A program made the translations under genes and the position numbers. A stretch of 64,000 bases of DNA from Boswellia sacra. Its lineage: Eukaryota; Streptophyta; Magnoliopsida; Sapindales; Burseraceae. The DNA is taken from the NCBI GenBank assembly GCA_013180625.2, contig SNVD02004653.1, positions 124,001-188,000 on the forward strand. The letters are read 5' to 3'. Positions 11,649 to 22,948 of this stretch are shown one piece after another (within the stretch, counting starts at the first letter, position 1; each line of letters begins with the position of its first letter). The notes below the pieces were generated by a model. The model was given only the letters and a program-made list of their open reading frames with translations. It was not told the DNA's origin and did not search any database.

Positions 11649-14023
11649 TTAATCAAAAAGAGACATTGAATCCTCATTATCAAAATCATCTTCAGTTAAT
11701 GATGTTAAAATTCCATCTTCATCTCCATCATCATCTTCCACAATCTCTTCTCTGGTAAATATCTTATTTTCAGGAATGATGGCAACTAAAATAAGAAATA
11801 CAATGAAATAAAGTTATTAGTTAAACAATATATAAATATACAACATAATATAATAATACAATTGAATTTTTTTTTACCTCGCAATCCATACCACAACCAA
11901 TTCTGGGTATACATCAAAGCCTCCAATGTTTTGGGATGAAGTCTACTACGATGTGCACTTATATGTTTACCACTAGTATTGAATGCAGACTCTGAGGCAA
12001 TTGTAGATACTGGGATAGCAATGATATCTTTAACAATCTCAGACAATTTAGGATATTTCCCCCTATTTGTCTTCCACCAATTCAAAATTTCAAAATCTTC
12101 AGAATCCTCAACAGTTTTTTCCTTAAAGTAAGCTTCTAACTCTTACACCTCCTCAACTTGGTCTTCTTCAACATCTTTAAATGATTTCCAATCTAAAATA
12201 TCTAACTTAGTATGTTTAGGCAGTCTTCTCGAAGCTAATAGAGGGTCAACGGAAGACTCACCTTGTTTTTCCAAAGCTACACTTGCCTTTGTTGGTAATG
12301 ATTTAACTTTTGATTTGTATTCTGCCACCAATTTTTGACAAAGAGCTAAAATCTTCTCCATATGAATATTTCCATTCTCATCTCCATAGATCCTATGCAA
12401 TGAAAACTTAAGATATAGTTTCTTACACCTAGGATCTAACACAACTGCTACAGGCAAGACCCCATAAATAATATCCCAATACTTTTTAAACTTCTCTATC
12501 ATCTTACTAGCCATTTCCCTTATCTTCTCATTTGGTGACTCAAGCCATTATCCATCGAAACTCTTATATTACAAATCAAAGGGAAGAAAGTATTAGCAGT
12601 GGGGTACTTAGCACCTGAAAAGATCTATGTCAAGTTGTAGAAGGCGCTCAAATGGTCACACAAAGCCGTAACTAACGTCCATTGTGCTTCATTAGGCAAA
12701 CAACTATAATGAGGCTCACGCTGTTTCATATGAGAAAAAACTTCTTTATACTCCAATGCAGTTGTCAATATCAAGTAAGTAGAGTTTCACCTAGTTTTAC
12801 AATCAAGCACCAATTTTCTACTACATGGAATTCTCATTTGTCTCGCTGCCTCCTCAAATCTTTCAATCCTTTTAGGTGTTCCAGTCCAGAAGGCTAATTT
12901 TGTCAATGCCATCCGCAACCACTTCCATTCCATCCCTCACAATTATGTTCAAGATATGTGCATAACATCTCATATGAATAAATTCCCCTTTCAATATCAA
13001 TGAATCCTCATTCAATCTTGAAACCAATGTTCTAATCATAGCATCATTTGTTGAGTAGTTATCAACAGTGACAGTGGATAATCTACGATCCATATTCCAA
13101 TCCATCAAGCATCTTATTAATGCCAAACAAAGAACATCAGAACCATGTGGACTTGACACATATATAAACCTAGAAAATTAACAAAAATATATAAGAAAAA
13201 ACATAATTAGAACACAATCATAGTATATAAAAAAGTAAACAATTGAAAACATTGTGAAAATGTAAAATTACCTTAAAATTCGGCTTTGTAATTGCCAAGA
13301 ATTGTCAATGAAGTGTGCTGTAATAACCATGTAACTTTCTTTTTGGTTACTAGAAGTCCACATGTCTGTTGTGACTGCAACTCTACTGCTACAATTCTCT
13401 AGAGCCAATGCCGTCTTACTTTTCTTAACCTCATAAAACTTAAAAATTTCCTTTTTCAAAGTATTTCTACTCATTGTGCTAACCAATGGTTGCACATAAT
13501 CCATAAAATCCCGAAAAGCTTCATATTCTACAAATGAAAGAGGCAACTCATGCATAATAACCATCTTGGCTATCTTCTCCCTAGCAATGCTCTTGTCAAA
13601 GTGATCAGGAATAAATTTTTGCAGATCAATATCTCCATCTTCTTTCTTCTTGGCTTTCAAAATTGTTTGCCTAAGTGTTTGTTGTGGTCGTTGAGAACAA
13701 CTCTCATAGTGTTGTCTCAAATGTGAAGTTCCATCCCTATAATTTCCACCCAACCTTTTCTTACAATAGTTATACACAGCCTTGACTTGGTCTTTAATTG
13801 TCTCTTTTTTAAAATGCTCCCAAACCCAAGATGTTTGTCTTGGTTTTCGTGGTGGTGGAGGCTTTCTTAGTCCCTTCTTTCGTTTACTAGTGGTTGATTC
13901 TAATTCATTCTCAGTACCAAGATTAGGATTTGTATCTGATTCATTGTATGACTCATGTTGCGTCTCACCACCATGAGTTGGAGCATCACTTGAATCAATT
14001 GGGAGCTGTGCTAAAGAAGACAT
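11649..14023 (-). pseudogene. hAT-1 transposase, degraded
   Basis: Exon 1 (14023-13272) starts MSSLAQLPIDSSD and has an acidic/basic leader. It continues into a BED-type zinc finger, SWVWEHF...YNYCKKRL...HLRQHYESC, in which the first metal-binding Cys is Tyr (relatives here have VCKYCK). A 102-base intron (13170-13271) has GT-AG ends. Exon 2 carries VTVDNYSTNDAM and HMRCYAHILNIIVRDGM (core region). About 12520-12870 is scrambled by stops and frame changes. The frame recovers at 12514-12143 (VAVVLDPRCKKLYLKF). The C-terminal dimerisation domain follows (NWWKTNRGKYPKL, IASESAFNTSG, HRSRLHPKTLEALM). An intron at 11786-11877 precedes a short acidic last exon ending MSLFD and a stop at 11649-11651. 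Confidence 0.88.
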
Positions 14024-15996
14024 TTTAATCCTACAAAAGTAAATATTTCACATAATAAATTTTAGAGTTAGGTTGCACATATAAAATAATCTAGCTAACA
14101 TCATCTTTTGATCCAATTTCACATAAATGATCCATCATCAACAACTGTTTCACATAATCTAGTTGTTGGCCATATAACTAATTAACAAATGAGGACTTGT
14201 TCCTATTAGACGTTGACATATGAATTTTATATATGAATTACATATGAATTTTTCTTTCAAGAGAAATAATGTTACGTCTCCACTGGCAGATGGGGAAATT
14301 ACCCCAAAAACTCCTGCTATCCCTCGCCATCGTGATCATAGGGTAGAGTAGTTAGTAATATAGAAAACAGATAGCTTTTTGCATAAGGTTGCCGCCTCAA
14401 ATTAAATTTGCAATAGCTTCTAGAAACTTTGGTATATTAAATTTGCAATACGTTCATTTGACAACCTATACAAAATAAATGAATAAATCTAATTAACAGC
14501 CAACCATTTGACAACTAGAACTTGCGCATAGCAATTTCCTTTAAGACACCGATTTAACATGATGGTAGCACTCATTCAGCAACGTCCATCACAGAACCAA
14601 CAGCTGAACTTATGAGCATAAAAATTAGATATTCTTCCATAACCACTTGCATGTTAAGCATGGGCATAGTTAAGTCAAGATAGGATTGACTGCAATGAAA
14701 ATATTAAGAGACTGCAAGGAAATCAAAATAAATGAAAAATTCTACAAAACTGAAGAAAGCAAAAGAATCCCACATGCATATCTAGTTAAGGCAAGCACTA
14801 AGTACTAAAGGTGGATTTTGAATACTCAACCCAAAAATCCAAAAACCAACTCAGTACAACCATTTGTATTTTAAAAAGACATATAAAAAATGAGAAACAA
14901 ATGTTAAGATCAAAAGTATTCACAATTTTAAAAGTAAATAATTAATGAATCTTTGCCTATTAAAATGACCGATCATTTGAGTCCTTTCCAATTCTTTCCC
15001 AAACTGATTTCTTAAGAATTATAACACAATTCTCTTTAAGACACTTGAGAGGGAAGTAGGTCCACCTTCTACTTGGGTTACTTAGCATCCTTTCAAAAAC
15101 ACAAGGGTAATGGATACAAAACCTCATCCTTATAAACTTCTAAGCACATAAATTGACCACTTAACAGCTAGACTAGAGTCAAGAAAATTTCATCTCCCTC
15201 CCTAGACCAAGCTACCCTTTAAAATTTAAGCAATTTGTTGGTCTCCAAGCTAGCCATGTCAACAAAAAGTTTCAACACTATCATTATCAATAATAATAGA
15301 TCACAAGTCACAATTACCCTCCGATTACATAGGAAGTGTGGAAAAGAATATGTCTTCGACCATAAGCCATCACCACACAATCAAACTCAACCAATATCTA
15401 TGTCGTATTATTGCTCACGTACTCTCCGATCTCCATTTAAAAAAACTAAAACAAGACTGAGTATATGAGGCATGATATATGTTTAATTAATTAATCTTTC
15501 TTAAATTCCAAACTCAACGTGGATTCTCTTTGATGAGCTAGAATCAACGGGCTAACCTGCTACAAATCTAAGCATCGATCTGTCTGGCTGTCTATCGATG
15601 ACTGACAAGTAACATCGAGAGGACGAGGTGGTCGGTTGGTTACACTGATGGTGAAGGACGGAAGGGCATTCAGAGGTTGAGAGTCGTGACTCGTGACCAG
15701 GGAAAGAACGACGTGGCCGCAGCGAGAGGATGACGTGGCCGCAGCGAGAGGACGACTGGAGGCTGAGAGGCGTGACCGGCCAGAGGATGAGATGGCCACA
15801 ACGAGAGCACAACGATCGCAGGCCGATTGGCTGAGAGACTGAGAGAGACAGAGGCGTGAGTTCAGAATTCATAAAGTATTAGGGATTTGAAATTTCTATC
15901 ACATGAGTACATGACAGTAATATTACAAGACATTATTATATAAATAATTTTAATTTTTTAAAATTTAATATATTTTCCAGTACGGGTGCGGGGCAG
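14024..15996. other. 5' non-coding arm of hAT-1
   Basis: There is no recognisable protein. It lies between the transposase start and the hAT-2 insertion, so it should hold the promoter and leader. Near 15700-15760 there is a GC-rich stretch with GACGTGGCCGCAGCGAGAGG repeated twice, which stands out from the AT-rich remainder. The ORFs here look like chance frames. Confidence 0.5.
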
Positions 15997-16239
15997 GGAG
16001 GGTGTAGGGATGGCAAAATCCGGGGTCGGGGCCGGTCGTCCTCGGCCTCAGCCCCGGCAATCAATTCCAAACCACGATCCTGGGAAATTCTTTGAATTTT
16101 TTTTTTCGGATCCAGGGCTGGTGTACCATGGGCGGAGCCGGGTTTTCAAATAACCTGGGATTAAAACCCGGTTGTGTAATTTTTTTTATTCTGATTTGTT
16201 TCTCTCAATTATATATATATATAGTGAGCAATTTTTGTG

Positions 16240-16445
16240 CGAAGGCGGCTGCAGCCTGGCGGCGTCTTATCATGCATGCTACTTTAGAGGTATCGGGTTC
16301 AAATCCTTGTATTGCATTTTTCTTCATTGAATTTATTTAAAGAGGTAATATATTTGGATATTGTACCTATAACCACCACAAAGTGGCTGCGGCCCAGTGG
16401 TGTTATGCCTTATATTGTTCATGGCGGATCAAGTTCGAGTCTTTC
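16240..16445 (+). other. pair of tRNA-like (Pol III promoter-like) segments in hAT-2
   Basis: Segment 1 has an A-box-like TGCAGCCTGGCGG (about 16250) and a B-box-like GGGTTCAAATCC (16295-16306). Segment 2 has TGCGGCCCAGTGG (about 16388) and AAGTTCGAGTC (about 16431). Spacing between boxes is near that of tRNA genes or tRNA-derived SINEs. Both are conserved in hAT-3 (47605-47820). No full cloverleaf was established, so I call it tRNA-like and not a tRNA gene. Confidence 0.45.
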
Positions 16446-17212
16446 CAAATGCAACTAAATTTAATTTATTTTACAAAGATGATTTTGGACTGTCATGTGG
16501 CTAATTGCACATACAGACTAGATTGCTTCCTCCTTTAGTTTATGTTAGGTATCTATATAATAAAAAGTCATTTTTTATCTTTTTATACTTTGGTTTTTTT
16601 ACAAATATTATAGATATCCATTAGCTTTACTAATTCCACTGAAGTTACTTAAAAAATTAGGGGAAAATTTGATCATAATGGGCAAGTTGAAAGCATAATA
16701 ATATCATAGAAAAGACAATATTAAAGATGACATGAATCATACCATAGAAAAAGATTTACCTTTGCCACAAGGTCTAGAGTTAACTTTCCCAATCTAAGTG
16801 CAAGCAACTCATCTACACCAACCAGTCATTTTAGAAGCACAAGAACACTAGCATCAAATTTGGACCACTTTCACGCACACAAAAACACATAAACATATTC
16901 ACATACATGCATCCTAAATCCATGCATATTACATACATATGACACAAGACTTCTCCTTCCTAAAATTAAAAACACTGCATCAAAATTCAAAAGCTAACAC
17001 AAAAAAATAAAGTTAAAAACACTCCATCAAAATAAAGCTAAGTAGCTTACACGGTTGGTACACAAGAAGTGTAGAAATAATTAAAATACCAATAAAACAT
17101 GAAGTAGACCTATAAAGCAAATAACAATACCAAGCTAAATCCATCATTTGGTACATAATCTCTAAAGCACAACCCCTTTACCATGAAAACAAATACAAGT
17201 GGCCAAGAAAAA
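16446..17212. other. 3' non-coding arm of hAT-2
   Basis: AT-rich sequence between the tRNA-like pair and the transposase stop codon. No domain or RNA gene is seen. Almost all of it is missing from hAT-3. Confidence 0.6.
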
Positions 17213-19560
17213 TTAATCACAAACTGATGTTGACGTCAATGTTGATGTTGGCTCTAAATCATCCACATACACAACCTCTTCTGCAGTAACTAGTTGAGCC
17301 TCAGGAACAAAACCTTACAACTAAGCATATTGAAAACAAAGTTACTTTCAAAAAATAGAAGCAAATAAAATTTAAATATTGAGTAAAATGAATAAATAAA
17401 TATGATACCACGTGATGCAGCCCATAACCAATTTTCAGTACACATTAATGCCTCCAATGTATCTGGATGTAATCTGCTACGATGAGGACTCAAATGTCGA
17501 ACTCCTGTACTAAAAGCAGACTCAGATGGCATTGTAGAAACTGGAATGGCCAAAATATCTTTTGCAAGTGCAGATAAGATAGGAAACTTAGCACTGTTTG
17601 TCTTCCACCAACTCAAAACATCAAAATCATCATCAGTTTCAGGTAAAGGATCATCTTCCAAATACAAATCCAAATCTAACTTATTCTTGTTGGCACTTTT
17701 ACGATTTTTGTATGCTTGAAAACGATCTCGTGATGCAAAAGCATGCTGCATTGTCTTCTCTCTAATAGTCCTAGACTCATCAACCATCGGTTGTGATTCA
17801 CCTTGCTCACCTAATCCAAATGTTGTCACATTTAACCTATACTCTTCAACCAATTGGTCAAGAGTAATACGAACATTTTCAATTTATGCATCAGCCTTAT
17901 TCCCATAAATAAGTGGAAAGAAGAATGTAATCAATTCTAGCTTATTCCTTGGATCTAAAACAACAGCTAGTGCTAATACACCATGAAGGACATCCCAATA
18001 TTTCTCAAATTTTTCCACATCTTCTCTGCCATGTCTCTTACCTTCTTATGTGGAGATTCCTCCCATCTTGTTAATTCCAACCTCAAATCACAAATTTGAG
18101 GGAAGAAAATGTTAGATGTAGGGTATTTACGTCCTAAGAATGCCATTGTCACGGTATAAAATACTTCCAAATGCTTACACATCAATGCAGCCAAGTCCCA
18201 CTGTGCATCTAAAAGAATACAATCATATTGCTCATCACGAAGAGCTAAACTATCAAACACATCTCTATACGCTAATGCGATTTTAAGCATCAAATATGTC
18301 GAATTCCATCGTGTTTTACAATCAAGGGTCAACTTCTTCTTACATGACACATTCAACTCCTCAACAACACTCTCAAATTTCTCAATCCTTTTGGGTATGG
18401 AAATCAAAAAGGCAACACTGTTCCTAATTGCTTCTAATCCATCTCCAAGAACAGTCAAACCCTCTCTCACAATCAAATTCAAAATATGTGTTTGCATCGC
18501 ATATGAAACAACTTTCCTTTCAACATCATTTTATCAGATTTAAATGCTTTCTTCAAAGAAGAAATCATGGCATCATTTGTTGAACAATTGTCAAGAGTAA
18601 TGCAAGACAATTTCCTATCTACTTTCCACTCAGCCAGGCAACAAATCAATTCTTTAGAAAGTAAGCCAGCAGTATGTGGACATGGAACATAAATGAAGCT
18701 AAAACGTTAAAAAGAATAATCAATATAAAGGTATTTAAAAAAAAATCTTTGTGAATGAAATATAGTTTATAAAAAAAATACCTCAAAATACGGCTTTGTA
18801 ACACACAGTTATGATCAATAAAATGCGCTTTTACAACCATATATCCTTTCTTTTGGTTTGTGGCTGTCCACATATCACTAGTAATTGCAATTTTACTTGA
18901 AAAAGATTCAAGCAACCTCACTGTCTTCTCTTTTTAAGTCTCATACAACTTCAAGATTGTATTCTTCAAAGTATTTCTACTCATGGGAGGAAATAAACGT
19001 TGGGCATAAAGCATAAGCTCCTGAAATGCCTCATACTCAACAAATGATAAAGGAAGTTCGTGCATTATAACTAGCTTTGCAACCTTCTCCTTACATTTGT
19101 CTTTGTTGAAGGTTTCAACATTTACAACTTCATGAAGATCAGTAGAATCTTGCTTCTTGGTAAAAATCAACTGTTGTTGGCCGCTTAATATTTGTTTTCG
19201 ACGTTTGCAAGTGTTAAGATGATTTGCCAAATATTTTGTTCCATCTGTATGATGGCCAACTAATGCATACTTGCAATATTTACACACAGCCTTCCGCTTT
19301 CCTTCTCTTGTCTCTTTATCATAGTGCTCCCAAACCTATGATCGATGTTGTGGTGGTTTTTTCATTGTCGCTTTAGAACTAGAACTACGTCCAGCAGCTC
19401 CACGTCCACGTCCTCCACGCCCACCTACGTTTCTATTTGATCCATCTTCAACTTCAATCTCAACAAAATTTTTATCATTACTTGCTCTATCATTATTATA
19501 ATCTTCCATTGAAATATCATTAAATGATGAGGGTGCTTCTTGTGTTTCCAAAGTAGACAT
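17213..19560 (-). pseudogene. hAT-2 transposase, inactivated by stops and frameshifts
   Basis: The start is taken at the ATG at 19560 (MSTLETQEAPSS), which is conserved in hAT-3. In order: an acidic leader and a GGRGGRGRGAAGRSSSS linker; a BED finger (VCKYCKYALVGHH...NHLNTC, about 19190-19280); a GT-AG intron (18699-18781); a DDE/RNase-H-like core including ITLDNCSTNDAM-type sequence and TLDCKTRWNSTYLML; then a dimerisation domain (LSWWKTNSAKFP, MPSESAFSTG, HRSRLHPDTLEALM). Lesions: Trp to TAG at 19336-19338, a stop at about 18935, a one-base loss near 18493 (after HMRC), a frame change near 18010 and a stop near 17887. A final short exon probably follows a 3' intron and ends at 17213. Confidence 0.9.
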
Positions 19561-21039
19561 TTGAAGATCAACCTGTGAGCAAAACTTATTAGCAATTAAA
19601 AAAGGCATGATAAATTATTGAAGTGTGCAAGTCCTATAACATCAAATTTCTAAATTAAATGGTTTTATTTAATTAACATAAATGATTGAAATAAGAAAAT
19701 ATACAAGTATTTGATTAGAAAGGTAAATTAAATTTTAATTTGTAAGTTAATTATTATCATGCACATCAAAGACTCAAAAGTGACATGTAGAAAGGCCAAA
19801 TCTCAACCTAATTAAGATCCACATATAGTGCTAATTAATAATAACATAGCATGCACAAATGGATCTACTGGTTTAGTTAATAGCTTCCTATTTTAATATC
19901 CTTTTGCTCTAAATGTGTAAGTTCACTTGCCTAATTTGTACTGTAATAAAGCTATTTTGTTATATAGATTTGCGTGTGTACACAAAATTGCTTTTGTATA
20001 TAGTTTAGGTGTTGTACAAATTTATGCATGTTTCAATGAATTATTATTTCCTCTTAAAAGCTTTATTAATTTGATGATCCAATTCAATCATTTTTTTTAT
20101 TTATAGTCAAATGGCTTTGTGTATAAAGGTTGAAAACTTTTTCGTCCAAGTCACCTATGCAGCTATGCTTGACAATACTAGCTAATGATGGCTAATGTTT
20201 TTCAAGGTTTCAAGGCTAGAAATGTGTTACAGCAAACATTCAAACTCAAGAGTCAAGAACGTTATACTTATAGCCAATGAATGAATGTTCAACTTGATCA
20301 TCATAGATTAAAATAATCTAAACCAAACCGAATCCAAGTACCCAACTAAAATTATTCCTAATAAAATAATTGCTACAAAGCTTAGCCCACTCTCACTTTT
20401 TAATAAAATAATTATTTATCTTCTTTACTTTTTCATCCACTTTTCCATATTATAGTTCTCTTTTCAACTACTTCTTTGAGTTTTTTTTGGGTTAGCATCG
20501 TATGGGTCAAAGACTCAAAATAACTTATGACCAAACATGACAAGAAGTCAAGACTACATTACCAATTACACAAAAGTCTTCGTGAAATCTTAAAGACATT
20601 GAAGTCGAGACTCACGGGCTACCTTCTTCAATGAATTAAATGAGTAACAAAAGTACAAAACTTACTGATAGAGTTAATGAGTAATGAGCTGCCGAGCAAG
20701 CACTGAATTTGACGAGTCAATCTGTCAATGACTCAATGATCCACTCACTGATGCAAGAATGAGCTACGGAGCTGCCTACAATTCGTAAATGCAATAGTGC
20801 TAGAAGCCTAAAAATTAGGGATTTACAAATATAAAAATGACAATTGACAAATGAGGTATACAAATTTTTAATTTAGGTGGGCTGGAGCTGAACTAGGCCT
20901 TAGTGTGGATTGTATTGTCTTGTTGGGCTTTTATAAATTGTTTTAGCAAAATAGTTTATGGGTTTAGGGGTTATATTTAAGAATGCAAATTTGATGGATT
21001 AAATTGATATTGTTTTATAATTTATTTACGTACCCGGGT
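19561..21039. other. 5' non-coding arm of hAT-2
   Basis: Upstream region of the transposase, almost identical by eye to 50155-51620 in hAT-3. No protein domain is seen. It presumably contains the transposase promoter. The small frame reading MALCIKVENFFVQVTYAAML is present in both copies, but nothing independent supports it as a gene. Confidence 0.55.
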
Positions 21040-21376
21040 TCAATTCCGGGTCCCCGGCCCTGGCATCTCTACCCCGGCCCTGACCCCGACCCCGGCCCCG
21101 GCCGGGTAGAAAAATTGCACCCCGGCCCTGGCCAATTACCCCGGTTTTTCGAGCAATTCCCCGGCCCTGGATGGCCGGATTTTTCGGGGTCGCAACCCCG
21201 GCCAAATTATTTTGCCATCCCTAGGAGGGTGTATACCGTACCCGGATGTAAATTTGAATTTTTTACCCATCCCCGCACTTGATCCTCGTAAATCCAGGTA
21301 AATTTATCCTCGAAAAATCTAGGTAAAATCCAGGTACCCGAACTATCCGGTTATTTTTGCCATCCCTAGTCTCAAA

Positions 21377-22284
21377 GCCTACTGGAAGCAAGTTGCACCT
21401 AACCTCTCAGCTCTCTAGGTGTTTTACCCTTGACAGTACAGGTTTTCAGAGTGGCTCGATAGGCAGAGACTACCTCTATGAATTGTCTTAAAGTGCTACA
21501 CGTTTCATGCCCACCAACATCTTTTCTGAGAGTGTAAAACTTACATATTTTGATAAAATTACTGTCAGGGTCGGTATCATACTTTAGGTCGGGTTCTACT
21601 AACTTTTTTTTTCCTTAAACTTTCAAGAGATATGCCTAATATATTTTTCTCTTTATGTCTTGCTTTTTGTAGGTGACTGGACCCCTGGCTCAAGTAGAGT
21701 CTACTAACAGCAATCTTTTGAAAGAGGTCAACCATCTCACTTCTGATGTTTTTGGTTGGAAGGGAAAACATTAAGTCTGCCTTGACAATTTAATTGAAAC
21801 ATAGAGGAAGATGGCAGAGATGAAAGAGCCGATGAGCAAAATGAAAGCTGACTTGTCTGAAGCTAAGATAGAGGCAGCTATTTAACCAAAAAAGTCAAAT
21901 GATCTCAACGAAGAACTTCAAGAGAGGACTACTATTGAGGAGAATAGGATTGAGAGGGCAATTACTCACTTCTGTAGGGGTTGTATTTACCAACAAGCAA
22001 TGGAACATTCTTATATTGATGGGGTCAATGGTGTACGTAAATGGTTTCATGATTGCTACCTAGACATTGATCAATCTCCCATAGCTAAAGAGTTAAATTG
22101 GGTGGAAGAATCTATCCCGACAATAAACTCAGATCCTGAACAATTCCATCGATTCATATTAAAAGATGAGGATTATGAGTCAACATTGGATACAATAGCC
22201 TGGGAAGCCAAGCAAGGAGAATTGTTCTTATCATTTTCAGATAAAGAAGGAGATGAGGAGGCCAGGAGTTCTTTTAGCTACTAG
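21377..22284 (+). pseudogene. antisense accessory ORF of the Tat element, 3' part
   Basis: It resumes after hAT-1 and is the same gene as 9160-10472. Heptad-like, charged sequence (about 21670-21970, with KMAEMKEPMSKMKADLSEAK and NDLNEELQERTTIEENRIER) suggests the coiled coil usual in the second half of this protein. It is followed by AITHFCRGCIYQQAMEHSY and YLDIDQSPIAKELNWVE, then an acidic tail ending DEEARSSFSY with a stop at 22282-22284. Three or more stops lie in the first half. The last 94 codons (22000-22284) are open. Confidence 0.65.
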
Positions 22285-22669
22285 ATGCTTATCTATATAG
22301 GATGATGATATCGAGGTAGTTTTCTGAGCCTTGACTTCATCTTTCATTGTTTTTGTTTTAGTTTAATAATATAAGTGATGATTTGACCTTGCTTGGGTTA
22401 TATAGGTGGCGTCTTTCTGCTAAATTTGAAATAATAAGAACTCTTAAAACTTTTTCTAATGTTGTACTCTTTTGCCTCTTTATTTTCTGTGCATGCTTGT
22501 AACTTGATTGTGAATGAGCTTTAAGGATGAACAAATCGTAATGTGATGAATCAGACACTTTATTGATAATCTCTTTTAGTACATATAGGTCTCCCTATGG
22601 GAGTTATTATACTCATGGATGCCCACATGCACAAGTCCCTAGAGGGAGTTATTACATATATAAGGAGAC

Positions 22670-22948
22670 TATAGATAATACTTCTTTAAGTGCTCGATGT
22701 TCCATGGATGATAAAGAAGCCTCCCATCCATGGTGACAAGTCTATAGGTGCCTAGTTGGATGACTACTTTGACTCGATAAGGACCTTCCCAATTAGGTCC
22801 CAATGCTTAATCAGTGGGATCTCGAGTGTTTTTTAGTACTTGCCTCAAAACAAGGTCTCCCTCCTAGAAGAATTGGTGTTTGACCTTAGAGTTAAAATGT
22901 TGAGCAACCCTCTCCTGGTAAGTAGTAACTTTGCTTAATAGATTTTCT
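22670..22948 (-). pseudogene. Tat integrase C-terminal fragment
   Basis: The minus strand reads LLSKVTTYQERVAQHFNSKV, then GDLVLRQVLKNTRDPTD, LGPNWEGPYRVKVVIQLGTY and HPWNIEHLKKYYL. This is the GPY/F-type C-terminus of Ty3/gypsy integrase, where 'pNWEGPYrV...GtYrL...WN.e.LkkYY' is characteristic. Two stops interrupt it. It follows gag directly, so protease, RT, RNase H and the integrase core have been lost in one deletion. Confidence 0.8.

Larger units (their letters stand above)
16005..21223 (-). mobile_element. hAT transposon hAT-2, nested in hAT-1
   Basis: The termini TAGGGATGGCAAAATCCGG (16005) and ATTTTGCCATCCCTA (to 21223) are flanked by a perfect 8-bp duplication, GGAGGGTG (15997-16004 and 21224-21231). 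GC-rich subterminal repeats of the CCCCGGCC type fill both ends (16010-16080, 21040-21222). Length is 5,219 bp. It shares TIR type with hAT-1 but is a different copy. It is closely similar to hAT-3 at 47451-51750. Confidence 0.95.
10473..21368 (-). mobile_element. hAT transposon hAT-1 (host of nested hAT-2)
   Basis: The ends are TAGGGATGGCAAAA (10473) and TTTTGCCATCCCTA (to 21368). The flanking 8-bp duplication is ATCTCAAA (10465-10472) and GTCTCAAA (21369-21376), seven of eight matching. It carries a degraded hAT transposase on the minus strand. The 5.2-kb hAT-2 sits at 16005-21223, and without it the element is about 5.7 kb. It interrupts the antisense ORF of the Tat element. Confidence 0.92.

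Noticed and set aside
15552..15872. 106-codon Arg/Ser-rich frame with an overlapping 79-codon frame
   Set aside because: It comes from a locally GC-rich repeat (GACGTGGCCGCAGCG) in the hAT-1 5' arm. No homology recognised and two overlapping frames.
16240..16310. A true tRNA gene
   Set aside because: Box-like words are present, but I could not pair acceptor, anticodon and D stems, and the segment is part of a transposon repeated at 47605.
21004..21282. 92-codon proline-rich frame (PGPDPDPGPG)
   Set aside because: It is translation of the CCCCGGCC subterminal repeats of hAT-2 and crosses its right TIR into hAT-1.
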